A stretch of 64,000 bases of DNA from Cordilura impudica (Eukaryota > Arthropoda > Insecta > Diptera > Scathophagidae). Numbering within the stretch: position 1 is the stretch's first letter; each line of letters begins with the position of its first letter. Under the pieces are notes generated by a model. The model searched no databases and was not told the origin of the DNA. It was given only the letters and a program-made list of their open reading frames with translations. The stretch is from NCBI GenBank assembly GCA_963682025.1, contig OY821518.1, forward strand, positions 306,875,429 through 306,939,428. Direction: 5' to 3'. Shown here piece by piece: positions 35,934 through 48,683 of this stretch. A program made the position numbers and the translations under genes.

Positions 35934-36567
35934 CAGTTTGGTGCAAAAGTGAGGCAATGTTTGGACTAAAAAGATCAAATATATTTTTTTACATGGTATT
36001 TATTAAACAAATTAAAAAATTTCAGATAGACCTGAATATGTCATCTTCCATCAGCGAAAGTCGTCAAAGAATGGCTTAGTTCACAGGTGGTTGGTATCAT
36101 GGAGTGGCCAGCGCAGAGCCCTGATCTCAACCCGATCGAAAATATGTGGGCTTATTTAAAACGTCGGCTGGCAGAGTACGCAGAGGCCCCGAAGGGCATT
36201 AATGAGCTGTGGGAGAGGGTGGTACAGGCTGAATGGAAACAAATTACTGTGATTTATGTATCAAATCTGTACAAATACATTCCAAATTGAATGGCTCAGT
36301 TGAAAAAAGTAAAGATATATTGGATAAACTATTAAATTTAGATCAAAAGAGCCTTGGTGCAAAAGTGAGACAATGGCCCGAATTAGGCAATAGTTAATTT
36401 GTTAGATACTTAAGTTATGAATTAATTTTTTTTTTTTATTGTTTTTTATTTTTAAGGATTGATATTTTTATTTATGTAAATAGTTTTTAATTTGTTTAAT
36501 AAATACCATGCAAAAAATATAGTTGATCTTTTTATTTCAAACATTGCCTCACTTTTGCACCAAACTG
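35934..36567 (+). mobile_element. Tc1-like deletion derivative (634 bp)
   Basis: CAGTTTGGTGCAAAAGTGAG at 35934 (about 30 matching bases) is inverted at the right end, finishing CTCACTTTTGCACCAAACTG at 36567 next to TA; the left TA is altered to GA. A third copy of the terminal sequence, TTGGTGCAAAAGTGAGACAA, lies inside at about 36355 in the left-end orientation. The element holds only the C-terminal part of a transposase. Confidence 0.88.
36057..36290 (+). pseudogene. Tc1-like transposase, C-terminal fragment
   Basis: The open frame reads VVKEWLSSQVVGIMEWPAQS, PDLNPIENMWAYLKRRLAEY, then INELWERVVQAEWKQI and a divergent tail. NPIENMW holds the catalytic E of the DD34E family. Both catalytic D blocks are missing, so it cannot act alone. 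Reading quality is high, suggesting that the internal deletion is fairly young. Confidence 0.88.
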
Positions 36568-37939
36568 TATGTATGATGCACAATTGGCAATAAAAGGCCA
36601 AAGTAAGCTCATAAGAACTTTTTTTACATTGATGTTTAATTATTAAGTCTTGATTTTGTCACCTTGCTTTTCTTACTTAAAAAACAAAAGTAATTGCAAA
36701 AATGTCTCAGTTATTTGAACAAATTCTTCAATTACGTGCGATTCTTTTCTGACAGCTCACTATCAACTAAATCTCAAAAATACAACTCTATATTCATATT
36801 GAGCATAAAATTACGAACGATAAGTGACTTGTGATATATTGAGATGTTCGTTTGTATAGCCGTGAATATTTTTACAATAGTGGACCCCTGACTGTGTTGT
36901 TTTCTTTTCTTCGTTTTTTTTTTTAATATTATTTGGGATCTATAATAAATTAGAACTACAACAAGTTTATTTTTGTACCATGATATGATAAAAAAAAAAT
37001 GTGCCACTACTGATAACTTCATAATTCAGTATCATTTATAAAGTTTGTATGTATCGTAGACAAAAACAAAAACACATAACATCCAAACTAGTAACTATAA
37101 ATTAATTTAAATATTGTACATTGACAACGACAAATGTCTTAAGCTTAAGTGTTTTTATTCCAAATGATAATGTTGGTATTTTTTTGTAACGCTTGTTCTG
37201 CACAAGTGTGAAACTACTGTTAAATTTAATAGTATAAAATATTTAATATGTTAATCCTAATATTATGTATTCATAAGTATTTATGTGATATACATACATA
37301 TATGACTATACCATATACATATGTATACATATGCTTAGATATTTTAATTTAGTATTAGCATTTGATATTAACAAATTTTGTCGTGCGCTTATGAACAATT
37401 CAACGGATAACCAAAAACTAGTTGGCTATTTAAGCGCAAAATATTATTTCCATAAAGCAACATATTCACAAAATTTAACTTGTTTGGCCACAAATCGCAT
37501 ATTTATAAATAAAAAAAGAGGCTTATTTTGCGTAAACTTTTTATGATTTCTGATTTCACTAATTACTCGAAAATACGCAACCATAAGTCTTTGTGGGGAG
37601 TGACAATACAATGGAAACTTTTAACAAAATAAATATGTGACGACTTGAAAGGTCACTTCAATACAAAAAAATTGGATCATAAAATTAAAAACTGTTTTAT
37701 TAATTTAAAATTTTATACATATGTTTAATTTGTTTAAAAAAGAAAAAAAATAATAACATAAACAGAAAAAAACGTAAAAGTATTAATTTTTATGCTGTTG
37801 ACAAACAATGGAAACCATTACTATACTATACTATAATTGATAAGTTTCCCTCTATTTTTGGTTTCAATATTTCGTTAGGTATCCATTATTTTTTAGTACT
37901 ACTTCACAACGCGAAGGCATGGAGACAATTAAATTGCTG
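36568..37939. other. AT-rich noncoding stretch
   Basis: No coding or repeat family identified. ACATACATATATGACTATAC words near 37290 are ordinary fly microsatellite-like sequence. The right part (from ~37600) may belong to the Tc1-like element whose transposase lies at 37940-38560, but I could not place its ends. Confidence 0.4.
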
Positions 37940-38560
37940 ATGATATCCATTTAACATTTTGCAATTCTGCAGTAACGGCCTCTATGAGATCTGACTTGTT
38001 TCTGTTTCCACAGATTTTCTATGGAGTTGTGTTTTGGGTCATTGTCATGTTGGAACTTCCAGTCCAGCGGCATATTTTCCTCCGCGTATGGGTATATTAC
38101 GTCATTTGGAATTTGCCTGTACCCAATTCCAGTTATAGTATCTTTTACTACCCATGGAACCCCATACAATAATATTTCCACAGCCAAACAGTTTTATTTG
38201 TATATTTTGGGACTAGTCTTTTCCCTTTGGTCATCCATCGTGGCCTCTTAAATTAAACTTGGGCGCATCTGAAAAGAGAACAGTATTCCAATTTCGTCTT
38301 GACTAATTTATGCCTTCTTTAGCAAAATTTATGCGAGCTCACGATTTTTCTCTGATATGATGGTTTCTTCATAGGACGAGAACAACCAAGATCAGCCTCA
38401 ATTGCTGGTTGGAAAACACATATTTTTTTAGTTTCAGACCGCTTTAGGAGGCATTTTTAGAAATTTTTAAACTTTCTTGCTATTAAATTATTCTTTCTTT
38501 GACTCGTTTCACGGGGCCTGCCGCCTAAATGTTGAGTCGTCATCGTACCTCTTTTACGAT
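37940..38560 (-). pseudogene. Tc1-like transposase remnant, minus strand
   Basis: Minus-strand frames in order give GGRPRET-like linker sequence, REKS/ARINFAKEG, WNTVLFSDAPKFNLRG, VWLWKYYCMGFHG-like sequence, then DWKFQHDNDPKHNS joined directly to IENLWKQKQ. SDE of the first catalytic block is SDA; the second D (HDNDPKH) is intact; the ~25 residues between KHNS and NPIENLW are deleted, which removes the 34-residue spacing. Several frameshifts and stops also occur. Terminal repeats not found. Confidence 0.82.
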
Positions 38561-39778
38561 ATTTTTTAAATTATGCTTTTATTTATAGAATATTTCTTAG
38601 AAATTTTATTTTGCTTAAGACCAGCAGTAAAATCATCTATTATTCTGGTTTTTAACTCTTTACAATAGCATTTTGGAATTTGTTATAGATATATAAACTT
38701 TATTTTTAAATACTTTATCACCGCTCTAAATATTACCATATTTAGAAACTTTAAAAGAGTCATAATTCAGATAATTTAAATCGATTTTCCACTTAATGAA
38801 AATTCCGAAAACCCTTAAATAAAAAACTAAACAAATATACAGGTTACGCTTAGCACTGATACCATAAGAAATGAACAAAACTATTTATTTACAATTTATT
38901 AAAACCTTTTAAATGAGTTTTAGACGTTTAAAATCGTAGCATTAAGTGTTGTTAGCAGAATTTATGTTTAATAATAACGTTGGTATACATACAAGTATGT
39001 ATGTATGTATGTGTAATTCTTGTGATTGCCGATTGCTTTCTTTTTGGATAATGGGCTTAAGATAAGATCTAACAATGACTCTTTTAGAATAATAAAAGGG
39101 TTTTGATTATAATAAACATTCACGCACCTGACACCATTAACCCAAATATGGCACCATACAAATTGTATTGCTGGCATGTGACATAATCAAACTTATAGCA
39201 CATGATGCCACCATTATGAATATTAATACATTTGTACTCGTCAACAAACCCGTACAAAAAGAAAAGCAATCATGTTACTACAAAAGATGAGAAGCAGAAG
39301 AGACTATTGATTTACCAACCTACTTGTTACCACAAAATATTCAAAAATTTCTGCCACTACATGCAACATTGAACGAAAGGTAGATTGCATAAATGGCACT
39401 TCTTTGCTACTGCTCTTGTCACCACAAATCATTAAGGGCGGCTGCTATAAAATCTGTTTAATCAATCTGTGTACATTAGCCACTAACTTTTTTGTATTCT
39501 ACAAGTCCTTTGCTTAACCGTAAGCTGGTATATGTACGAGTATGTACATAAATACATGTCTGGCTCTTTTTATTGCACGACAATTTGTGGTTTTTGGTTT
39601 TGCAAAACAATCGGAAATTATTACACGCACAAGTTATCAGCCATCATATATGAGGTCTCAAAAATAATGTGACTTTTGAACCGCCAACAAAACGTAAGAA
39701 TATTTGTGGTCTTCTGGAAGAGCAGAAACTGCAATTCAGAAGCTATGCAATATAAAATTCACAAGTACGTACAAATAT
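38561..39778. other. AT-rich noncoding stretch
   Basis: Contains a GTAT microsatellite at 38995-39012. No gene or element recognised. A small part next to 38561 could be the 5' end of the Tc1-like remnant. Confidence 0.4.
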
Positions 39779-39876
39779 CTAATGACCAGCGATGCCAACT
39801 TTTTCCAAGCAAAAAGCGCAAACCATTGCCACAAAAAAAATAAATTATTTTTATTCATCTATACTTATAATAATAA

Positions 39877-40395
39877 TCTATACTAATATTTATAATAAAC
39901 AGGTAATGTATGTTTGTTTGTAGGAGGTAATCTCCGTAACACATCTGATCTTCCTGAAATTTTCATAGTCTTATTGCGGATATGGGAAGTTTTAGTGGAC
40001 GTGGCACGCCCCATACAAAGTAATTCATATATGTCGAGTACTATGATAGGGAGAGCTTTGCAAATTGGTGTGATGTCAACTATTATTAATGTTAATAGCT
40101 ATGCCGGAAATGGGTGGGATCGGATAAGTGGGCGTGGTTTCTCGCATAGAAAGTAAATATTCAATATTATATATCACGAGTACTATGACAGAGACAGCTT
40201 TGCAAATTTGTCTTAGGTCATCTATTATTAACGTCAATAGTCAGACAAAATAGGGGCGGGATAGGACAAAGGGACGTAAATAATAAATGTCACATATCTG
40301 GAGTACTGTGATAGTAAGAGCCTTGGGGCTTTGTGTGAGCCAATTCATTACGATGCGTGGGTATGGGGTAGCGAAACACACCGGATTACATCTAG
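39877..40395 (+). mobile_element. Helitron-like insertion with internal repeats
   Basis: It starts TCTATACTAATATTTATAAT after A and ends ACATCTAG followed by T, matching Helitron termini. Internally a ~133-bp unit recurs: GAGTACTATGATAGGGAGAG (40036), GAGTACTATGACAGAGACAG (40169) and GAGTACTGTGATAGTAAGAG (40301), with AGCTTTGCAAATT. Similar units lie in the 10-kb Helitron, so the two are related. Confidence 0.75.
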
Positions 40396-40671
40396 TATTC
40401 AATAAACTTATATATCATTTGTATTTTTGATATCATTTAGTATTTTATGAAACATTTAAAGTTTATATCAATAATAATAAAAAAATACGTTAAAAACTTT
40501 TCTTATACCTTTTCATTTTCAAATGAAAACATGACATTTTCTTTCTCATTTCAGGCCACAGTATTATTTTAATACAAAATTTTGATTTTTTATATGATTA
40601 GATAGAATTAATGTTAATAGAAACATTTTATGAAATTTTACAATTAAAACAACTGGCATGTTTAATATGTA

Positions 40672-40866
40672 TTACAGAATTAAAGTGTTTAAATGTATTC
40701 TATTCCTAATGTTGTTTTTGAAACAATTCATTGCACTGAACACTCTTTCGACTTCAGCGCTTGAATACGGAAAAGTCAATATATCAGCAACGAAACTTGA
40801 CAATTTTAAAAACTGGAATTCATTGATTGAATTTTTAAAGTTATGCACTTCAATCCATTTTTCCAC
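40672..40866 (-). pseudogene. hAT transposase dimerisation domain (hATC) fragment
   Basis: The frame contains NFKNSINEFQFLKLSSFVAD, ILTFPYSSAEVERVFSAMN and KNNIRNRIHLNTL. SSAEVERVFSxMNxxK followed by RNRxxxxTL is the conserved C-terminal hAT dimerisation core. The catalytic RNase H-like core is not recognisable upstream; minus-strand frames at 40997-41385 may be degraded parts of it but show no sure motif. Confidence 0.88.
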
Positions 40867-41341
40867 TTACGTAGTTTTAAATTGTTAAAACAAAAAGCGA
40901 CTCTTCGATTTCTTTTTTTTATATTTTTATAAATACTTTTATAAAATTTATAAAACTTGCCCACACTGAGTGAAAAACAAAAATTTATTTAATGTTTTAA
41001 AATGGCCATCTAGTTCTAAGCTCGAAATTATGAGGCTTTGTGAACTCAATTAACTTTTGTTTGATTAATTGTTTGTCCGGTTCTTCAATATTATTGTCAA
41101 AACAGGTCTTTTTAAAACTATAACATAAATAGGAAATTTCAATTTGGAGAAGAAGTTGTTCAAATATGTACAATTTTGTTTGGCATAAACTGTTGTATTT
41201 AAAAGCGCTAAAAGCACTAATAAGAAAAATGAAAAGCGACAATTTAGATTTTTTATAAAGGCGCCAAATGGAAAAAATACGCTTTTTGAGCAGCTAAATC
41301 TAGCGCGAAGTTGGCGGTAAGTAGGCATCGCTACTAAAGAC

Positions 41342-43120
41342 AAACTTAGCAGAGGTGAACGCGTGAATATTACAGAAATTGCCACAATATCACCGCGTGC
41401 AGATTGTGGTATGAATTACTAGCATGAATTACTAGCTCAGCTGATCATCTTTAAATTTTTATATTATTATTATTTTATTTTATTTATTTTTTTTTTTTTC
41501 GAGTAGTCAGAAATATTTATATTGTAGGAACATAAGTTTGTGGGAATCTATGGAATACAAGTACATTTGGTAAGGTTATAAGTGACCCTCCTTTACAATA
41601 TTGAACACGCAATGTTCTGATTGCATGCTCTTTCTGGTAGAGAGAAAAATTACTGACATTTTGTTATAGTACGAATATGTTTTTTCATATGTAAACCAAA
41701 GAAAAAATACTAATATTTATTTTGTCATAACATATCAAACTTAAAATAGTAGTTGTGGTTAAGCAAACATCTGACGTTTATGAAAATATCTTAAATATCC
41801 TTGAAATCTATATTAAATTTGTAGTGATTAATTTAAAAAATTCCTAATCCTAAATGGGTTTTATTTATATCTATTTACACTTACTAACAAAATTGAACTT
41901 TGTTAACCAAATTATTATAAGCTTATACAGAAATTTTTCATAACATATACATATTTGAATTACGGAGGAAACTATTAATTATTAAACATGATTTTCAAAA
42001 AATAATCGAAAATTAGTTTCGCGCTGGACCACGTTTGACTGCAGAGCTAAACAAAAAGCAAACACTTACTCGTATATGTGTGTATAACTACAATCTTATA
42101 ATATTTTATCTTTTAGCTTTATCATAAAATTCTCTACCAACATCAACATTAAATAAACCAAGATAAACCTTCATCACCAACTGGCATAAATACGTTTTTT
42201 TACGTTATGGAGGGATTGATAGCTCAATGTAGATGGATGTGTTACTATGTAACCTACTCATTTAATAATCATTGTATCTTTGAAGTTAATCTGTTGATGT
42301 TTCAAGTGCTCTTCAAAGTAACGCAGTCCAACATTTAAAAATGGCAGCTCCAAGCGACTGACATTGACCAGGTAACTCTATGTGCCTTCATATGGATGAA
42401 TGGCTGAATGTGATTAGTTTAATAACGTCATCTCATTCTACACGAAATTCCAATGCATTCGATTGCAATTATGCTTAAGATCTTTCATTCGTTCACAAAC
42501 GTATGTGAATGTATATAGAAAAAAGTGTGAACCTGCGACACTTTGATGAATTTTTTCATCAGCAAACTCATGAATCATGATTACGACCTTTCTTTTCGAA
42601 ATCTTTTTTATGTATTGTATTCAAAAATTTTGTATACATCGCTGTTAAAAATTATAGACTTACATGGGTGAACAAATATACATAATTGTTTAAATATTCT
42701 TAAATGGTTTGGAATAAGTTGTGTCATTTTAATGAATGAAAATTATTCGTTTAGAATATTTAACGCGAATCTCAAGAGAGCCAAAAAACGTTATATTTAA
42801 AATTACGTGCTCGGTATGAAATTTCGTTATTAATAAAAGTAATAAAAATGTTATATACAATTTTGAGTCGATGTATTTTAAATAAATTGAAGTTTATTCA
42901 ACTAAATTATATACGAACAAAAATAAAAAATGGGATCAGTTTCACAATTATTTACTTTATCCCTACGAAGATGGACTGTAAGGTAAGAATACTTTCTAGG
43001 CAAACTGTGTAGCTAATGAAGAGTACAGACAGCAAGAGATGAACTGTTTTGGACTAACGGTACATTTATAGAACAACAATAATAAAACTGTGTTCCACAA
43101 TTATAAGGTCATTACTAAAA
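41342..43120. other. AT-rich noncoding stretch
   Basis: Poly-T and ATT runs near 41462-41500. No recognisable frame or element. The stretch 42170-42560 is somewhat less AT-rich and seems single copy within the window. Confidence 0.4.
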
Positions 43121-43900
43121 CAAGTAAGAAAATTATAGTCGGTCTAGACCGACTATACGATACCCTATACCATACGTTTAGAGACCCTATCTCTTACACC
43201 CAACTAACTGCATATAGAAAATAAGCATAAACCAAATTTGAGTGGGATTTTTATTAATTTTTTCGGCTGCAGATATGAAAAAGTTCATATCGGATGCTAT
43301 ATCTATATGGGGACTAGGCCCAAAAATGGACCGATCCTGACCATGTTTGGTAAAGTCTCTTGTATTTTGCAAAAATATATACAAACAAAATTTGAGAAGA
43401 ATCAGTGCAATATTTTTGTTTTTTGATAGATTTAAGTGAAGATCGGGAAGCAGCTCTATATGGGGCCTATGACTAAGATTTGTCCAATAGGGACTACTGA
43501 TTAATGGATACAATAAACATATGCAAACCCAATTTTACTAAGATTTGTATTATAATTTGGATCTTATGGCAATATATGTTGATTTCAAATGGGTCATTTC
43601 TATGGGGGCTAGGTCTGAACATGGACCGATTCTCACCAATTTCAATAGCGTTCATCCCATGGCCGATAAAAGATTAAATACCAAATTTCATCAAAATATA
43701 TTCATATTTGCGACCTGTAGTTTGATTACAAGCTTTACATGGACACACAAACGGACGGACGGACACCGTTAAATCGAATCAGATAGTGATTCTGATTCGA
43801 TCGGTATAATTAAAGATGGGTGTAGGTCAAATATTTTTGCTTGTTACAAACAGCAGCACAAAGTCATTATACCCAAACCACATAGTGGTATAGGGTATAA
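43121..43900 (+). mobile_element. DINE-1-like repeat
   Basis: Starts CAAGTAAGAAAATTATAGTC with the TATAGTCGGT/ACCGACTATA hairpin and GATACCCTATACC, and ends CCACATAGTGGTATAGGGTA near 43898. Central words TCATATCGGATGCTATAT, AATGGACCGATCCTGACC and CATGGACACACAAACGGACG are shared with the other copies. No coding capacity; chance frames inside it are shared because the repeats are alike. Confidence 0.85.
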
Positions 43901-43979
43901 AAATCATAGTTGGTAGTCTATTTTCGGTATCATAGCCTTTGAGTTGCACAAAATTTTGAAAAAATCCAAAAATATACGG

Positions 43980-44670
43980 AACCAAACGAAAGCTTAATCT
44001 CCGCACTGATATACGTAACTCATGCAAATTTGGCAAAGACAACCAACTGGATGACTTCAATACGTAACAGAAATATACAATTTGAGAAGCAGAAACAAAG
44101 TCCTAAAATGACAAATAACTTTAGGTTATATTTTCCCACGAAAAATTGCGATATGGATGGGCCAAATGGTTTGACGCTATTGACATAAAATCCGGAAGGA
44201 ACCATTGGGTTTCACAAAACGTAATTTTAGTGGTAGAAGCAGTTTTAGCTAAGAGTTGCTTGGAACTTTTTAGAGAAAAAATTTGACACACAGTACTATT
44301 TTATTAACGGGATAATCCCCTAATCCATGTTAGCCGAGAAACAAAACAGTGGTTTTTATCAAAAATTCATAATTTCTAACTCAATCTTTAAAATGATATA
44401 GATCGAAAATAAGAATTTCTTGAAAACCATAACAGTTTTAGGGTGGCCGGCATGCTTACCAGACCTAACACCTCTGGGCCGCATGGCACAACGAATGCTT
44501 GATAAACTGCTAATTTAATAACCACTTTAAAGGAAGTATAACAAAAAAATTACCAAAGTATACAACCGCATTGTTCTAAGGTTTAACAACTGAATTTTCG
44601 ATTGTATCAACAGAACCTTTAGAGCATCTAGCCATTTTCTATAGTGATAAAATATTAACTGTTAAGGCAA
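43980..44670 (+). pseudogene. Tc1/Tc3-like transposase remnant, heavily decayed
   Basis: Blocks in order: KLRYGWAKWFDAIDIKSG, RNHWVSQN (near 44145-44215), HVSRETKQWFLSK (44325) and GWPACLPDLTPLG (44452). In Tc3/Tc1 proteins the last two follow the QDNAPxH box and form WPxxSPDLxPIENxW; here the E position is lost (PLGRMAQ). Frames change several times. Family level is inferred from these motifs only. Confidence 0.6.
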
Positions 44671-47600
44671 TAGAATTCCAATCGCAATAAACTCATAAGT
44701 CGGTGATTAACTTCATCGAAATTCGGTTGGCAATAAGTTTGGTAGTCACAACGAATCGGTTTTCTGTGTTTGTGGAATAACGAAAAAACGTGTATATAAT
44801 ATTATTTTTTTCATAAATATTGACATTTCTTTACTGTTCGTCAAAAAATCTTTATGGCCTTATAATAGTGAAACACTTCAATTTTTGTAATTATTAATTA
44901 ATACATTTGTTTCTTTGTTCTTACTCGCATTCTTCGCAAGATATACAGTTAGTCTAGAAAGTATTCTTACATTATAGTCTTTCGTACTGGAGATAGAGTA
45001 AAAAAAATTGAATGACCTAAAAATTGCGAAACGCACCTTACTTTATAGCATAAAACTATCGAGGGCTTATATTTACTAAGTAGGAGCTATCAGTTGTTTT
45101 TACCAAAATTAGATTTTGATAGTAAACTCTGCAATATTATATCCGCCATCTATGGTATTAATTATAAACAAAAAAATATAATTGTAATAATTGACCTACT
45201 TATTTTAGCTTTTTTGATTTATTGGCTATCCGCCAAACACAAATGAATTTTAATTTTCTAAGTACAGGGAAAATTTAAAGCTTTACGGATAGATATTTTT
45301 CCTATTGATCAGCTCATTTACATATATAGACTAGCTATGAGAAAAATTCGGCCTATTTTCTATTTTCTTTGAAATAGTTGCAAAATATTTTAAAATTGTT
45401 CTACCAGTATGAAATTGCCATATTTTATCAAAATTCAAGTAACTTTCTAATATATACATATGTCTTTTAAAATAATAATATTGAACTGAAAATTACTTTT
45501 GAGTAGTTATAAGTTTCGGAAAAATATACGCTTTCTATTTCACGCACTATTGAAAAAATGGAATTCAATTCTATTTAAATTTATTCAAAATTAACACTGC
45601 AAAAATTATATTTCCTATACTTCCGCTGAGTCAGTTAATCACACATATGTGATTGTGATTTTCTGGAAACTCTTATATTTTTATAAATAAAATATGGAAT
45701 ATATCCGGAAATAATGACATTTAACACGAAGGTTAATATTGATGTAGAAAGTACTAAAAATTAATAAATTTTGGCATCAATAACTATAAATCGAGAAAAA
45801 TGGACACACTTAGATATTCCCGAAATCGTAGAAATGGTATGAATTTTTAGGTTTCGAGCAACCAAATCATGTATTTTTTTCCATACAAGTCTATTATTTT
45901 GCACAGCACTATTTGTATTGTTATTTTTCCTTCGAGTCACATTACAAATCGAGCGATGAAAGCTTTAAGGTAAGTAAAATCTTAAAGACCTGAACGAACG
46001 ATCAACAATATGATACATAAAGCAAGTATTTTCCATAAAACTTATTGTGAGCATCTCATTGTTGCATGCTAATGACAGTTCATCAATCAGTTTCTACGGC
46101 AGCCTTTACATGCACACATGCGTAAATACATACTTTATGAAATACCATGTACGTACAAACGAATATCTTCTTTAATGTAATTCATGTCTGTGTTATGTGT
46201 AATATTGAGCATACATAATCTATTTTCCGAACCGCTAAAGCAATGTACGGACTTAAAATTATCTCAGCAATACTATTTCTACTCGCTTACTTATTGTACG
46301 TCATTATTTCATCATTTACACTGCTCATTTATCAGCATTTGCTTAAAAAATAAAAGAAATAATATATGAACACACAATAACATTTTATAATTTTTTACAG
46401 TAGACCAGGTAACATCATAATAACCACAGCCAATCATCATCATCAAAGCAATCGCCCACATTTTGTTTAACCTATATTTTTCTCAATGGCACTCACTACA
46501 CAAAATTAAACGTTATTATTTAAGTCATTTCCGCCAGATTTATAGTACAAATTTCCAGAATTTTTTCGTGAGTTCCAGAATTCTTCTTGTACACACAAAA
46601 ATAAATTGCATTTTTGCGATTCATTTGATAAAAATTCGGTAGCTGCAATGAATCTATGTGTAAAATTAACACTAACTGTTAATATAATTGCACCATTTCC
46701 TACCACATTTCCTATAAATTATTTGTTTAAAAAACAAATTTTTTTGATTAAAAATAGTATAAAATATTGAAATAAGGAGTTGCGAAAATCGTTGCAATAA
46801 CCGAGGTTGTACTGTATCTACATTATAATCAGCGCAATTACGAGGAATTTCTCAAGGAATTTCTTTCTTACGGAAAATACTTTTCTCGAGAAAAAAATCC
46901 TCCAATTATACATACCGCGTCAACAAAAAATGAAAAATGAATAAGTGGCATCATCGAATTTCGAAGTCAGTTAGTTGTTTTGCTTATTGACAATTAATTT
47001 TCTATTTTTTTGTGTGTGCAAACGAAAATAAATTTATTTTAAAGAAAAATTAAATAGAAAAAGAATAGCATAGCTATGATGCGATCACTTGTAGAGGAAA
47101 TTGGTGTTGTAGAATAACAACAACGAAATAGCTAAAGGATTGCTAGAAGTAAATTGCAGGCTGAATCTATAGAAAACGCAATCAATGCCTGAATTGGCTT
47201 TCATTAAAGTTAACAAAAGTTGAAGTTTGGCTTTATTTGTGGTCTTCAACCTACAAGAACAATAAATTATTAATTTTTATTTAAATTTTGTTTTATCAAA
47301 ATACTTCTTACTTACATTTTTATGTAAACTTCCGTCTGTTTTGCAAGGGAAATTTTTTGAGGGAAAAAACCAAATTCCATCGAATTTTTTTCCGGATGAA
47401 TTTTTATTCATAATAGGGGAAAAGGGAGAAGTGAGAAATTTCATGCGGAATTTTTGTTTAGAATTGGGCTGATTAATGATTATAATGATAATGATTATTT
47501 AGAATTGTTTTGCATCAATAATAACAATGCTTTTTAAAACTCCAACTCCATCCCGTGCCTCTCGGTAACGAAAAATGCGTATTTTTTTTTTATTCACTTT

Positions 47601-48199
47601 TTACATACACCAAAATCTGATGAATTTACATATGTAAAATCTGACTTTACTATTCGATTCGACATGAACCTTTTTTACGCTTGCACAAAAAAAAATAAAT
47701 AAAAATTTACACATTGAAAAAATATTCTCAGTAAAAAAAAATTTTAAGAAAATTTTCATTATCACATTAAGAATTAAATTTTAATTTTGAAGTGAAAACA
47801 AAATCAAATTTTTTAGACCTTAATAACTATTGAAAAGGTTACTTTAGAACGGAAATTTGTGTATCAGCAGAGAACACTTACTTTCCATTTTGTGTTTCAA
47901 AAAAAATACTTTAAAATTTCCTATGCATTAAAATTAATTTTCAAGCACTCTAATCGCACTCTCGTGAAATGTGAAATCAAAATTTAATTATTTAGATAAC
48001 TTCGGGCAAGTTTCGACTTTATACGCGCTACTATTTTATTTGAATTGTTTTTAATTTATTTTTAAAACAAATTTAGGTTTTTCGTACAAAAAATGGAAAA
48101 TGCAAAACTAAATTAATGGAACTCAATCAAAACAAATGCAACTATGTATATGCGATTTTCCAGAAAAAAATTCACATCATACATTGGGCGGACGCACGT
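44671..48199. other. AT-rich noncoding stretch
   Basis: No gene recognised. A patch at 46790-47480 has repeated GGAATTT / AAATTTC words and a moderate inverted character that could be a decayed MITE, but I could not pair its ends. A 66-codon minus-strand frame at 46506-46706 has no motif. Confidence 0.4.
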
Positions 48200-48680
48200 T
48201 GGAACAAGTTGTTTTCATGGATCCTTGGTATACTACTTGAAGCAAAACTAAAACTAGAGGTGTTTTAGCATTCATTAAACGGTGGTCTTAGGAATTTTTT
48301 GACCCTATATAACAAAGCAATGGCACACATCGCTTGTGAGACCAATTCTTGACTATGGTTCTGTTATTTGGGATCATCAATACAATATCCATATAAATTA
48401 CATCTAGTCTCTTCAGAAACAGTTTCTTCTCTTCTGTTTGCGTAATCTACATTCGAATCCTGTTGATCTTCTAAATAAAATAACATTCAATGTTCCTCAG
48501 CGAATGACTCGTGACTATAAATTCTATGTATTCCGTTTTTTCGTGCAAATTGCAGCAATTTTAATGATTTATACAAACTGATTATTCTACAAATATGTCG
48601 TTAAACGGAACATCATATTATTCTTGAATTTTTAATTTTTCAGTGTTAATATTTTTAATAGTGCTTTTACTTATTTTTGT
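48200..48680 (+). pseudogene. LINE ORF2 C-terminal fragment
   Basis: Reads RGVLAFIKRWS, then in neighbouring frames TSLVRPILDYGSVIWD-like sequence, ESxQKQFLLFCLRNLHSNPV, DLLNKITFNV and FxDLYKLIIL. KQFLLFCLRNLxxxP is a common segment after the reverse transcriptase in jockey/I-group LINEs. Broken by at least four stops or shifts. It abuts the DINE-like repeat at 48684. Confidence 0.7.
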
Positions 48681-48683
48681 AAT

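Larger units (their letters stand above)
39787..41333 (-). mobile_element. hAT transposon remnant with 8-bp target duplication
   Basis: The left end CAGCGATGCCAACTTTTTCC (39787) and the right end, read in reverse, TAGCGATGCC...CCAACTTCGCGC (41333) form imperfect terminal repeats. They are flanked by CTAATGAC (39779-39786) and CTAAAGAC (41334-41341), a 7-of-8 match that fits the nTnnnnAn hAT target pattern. The transposase C-terminus (40672-40866) reads on the minus strand, placing its end near the left terminus as expected. A Helitron (39877-40395) lies inside. Without it the element is ~1.03 kb, so much of the transposase is deleted. Confidence 0.85.

Noticed and set aside
43187..43513. Frames repeated across 43.2, 51.1 and 62.8 kb that resemble a conserved small protein family
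   Set aside because: They are frames on both strands of the DINE-like repeat; similarity reflects the repeat, and their ends vary between copies.
46790..47480. Possible MITE with GGAATTT/AAATTTC words
   Set aside because: I could not pair two termini or find a target duplication.
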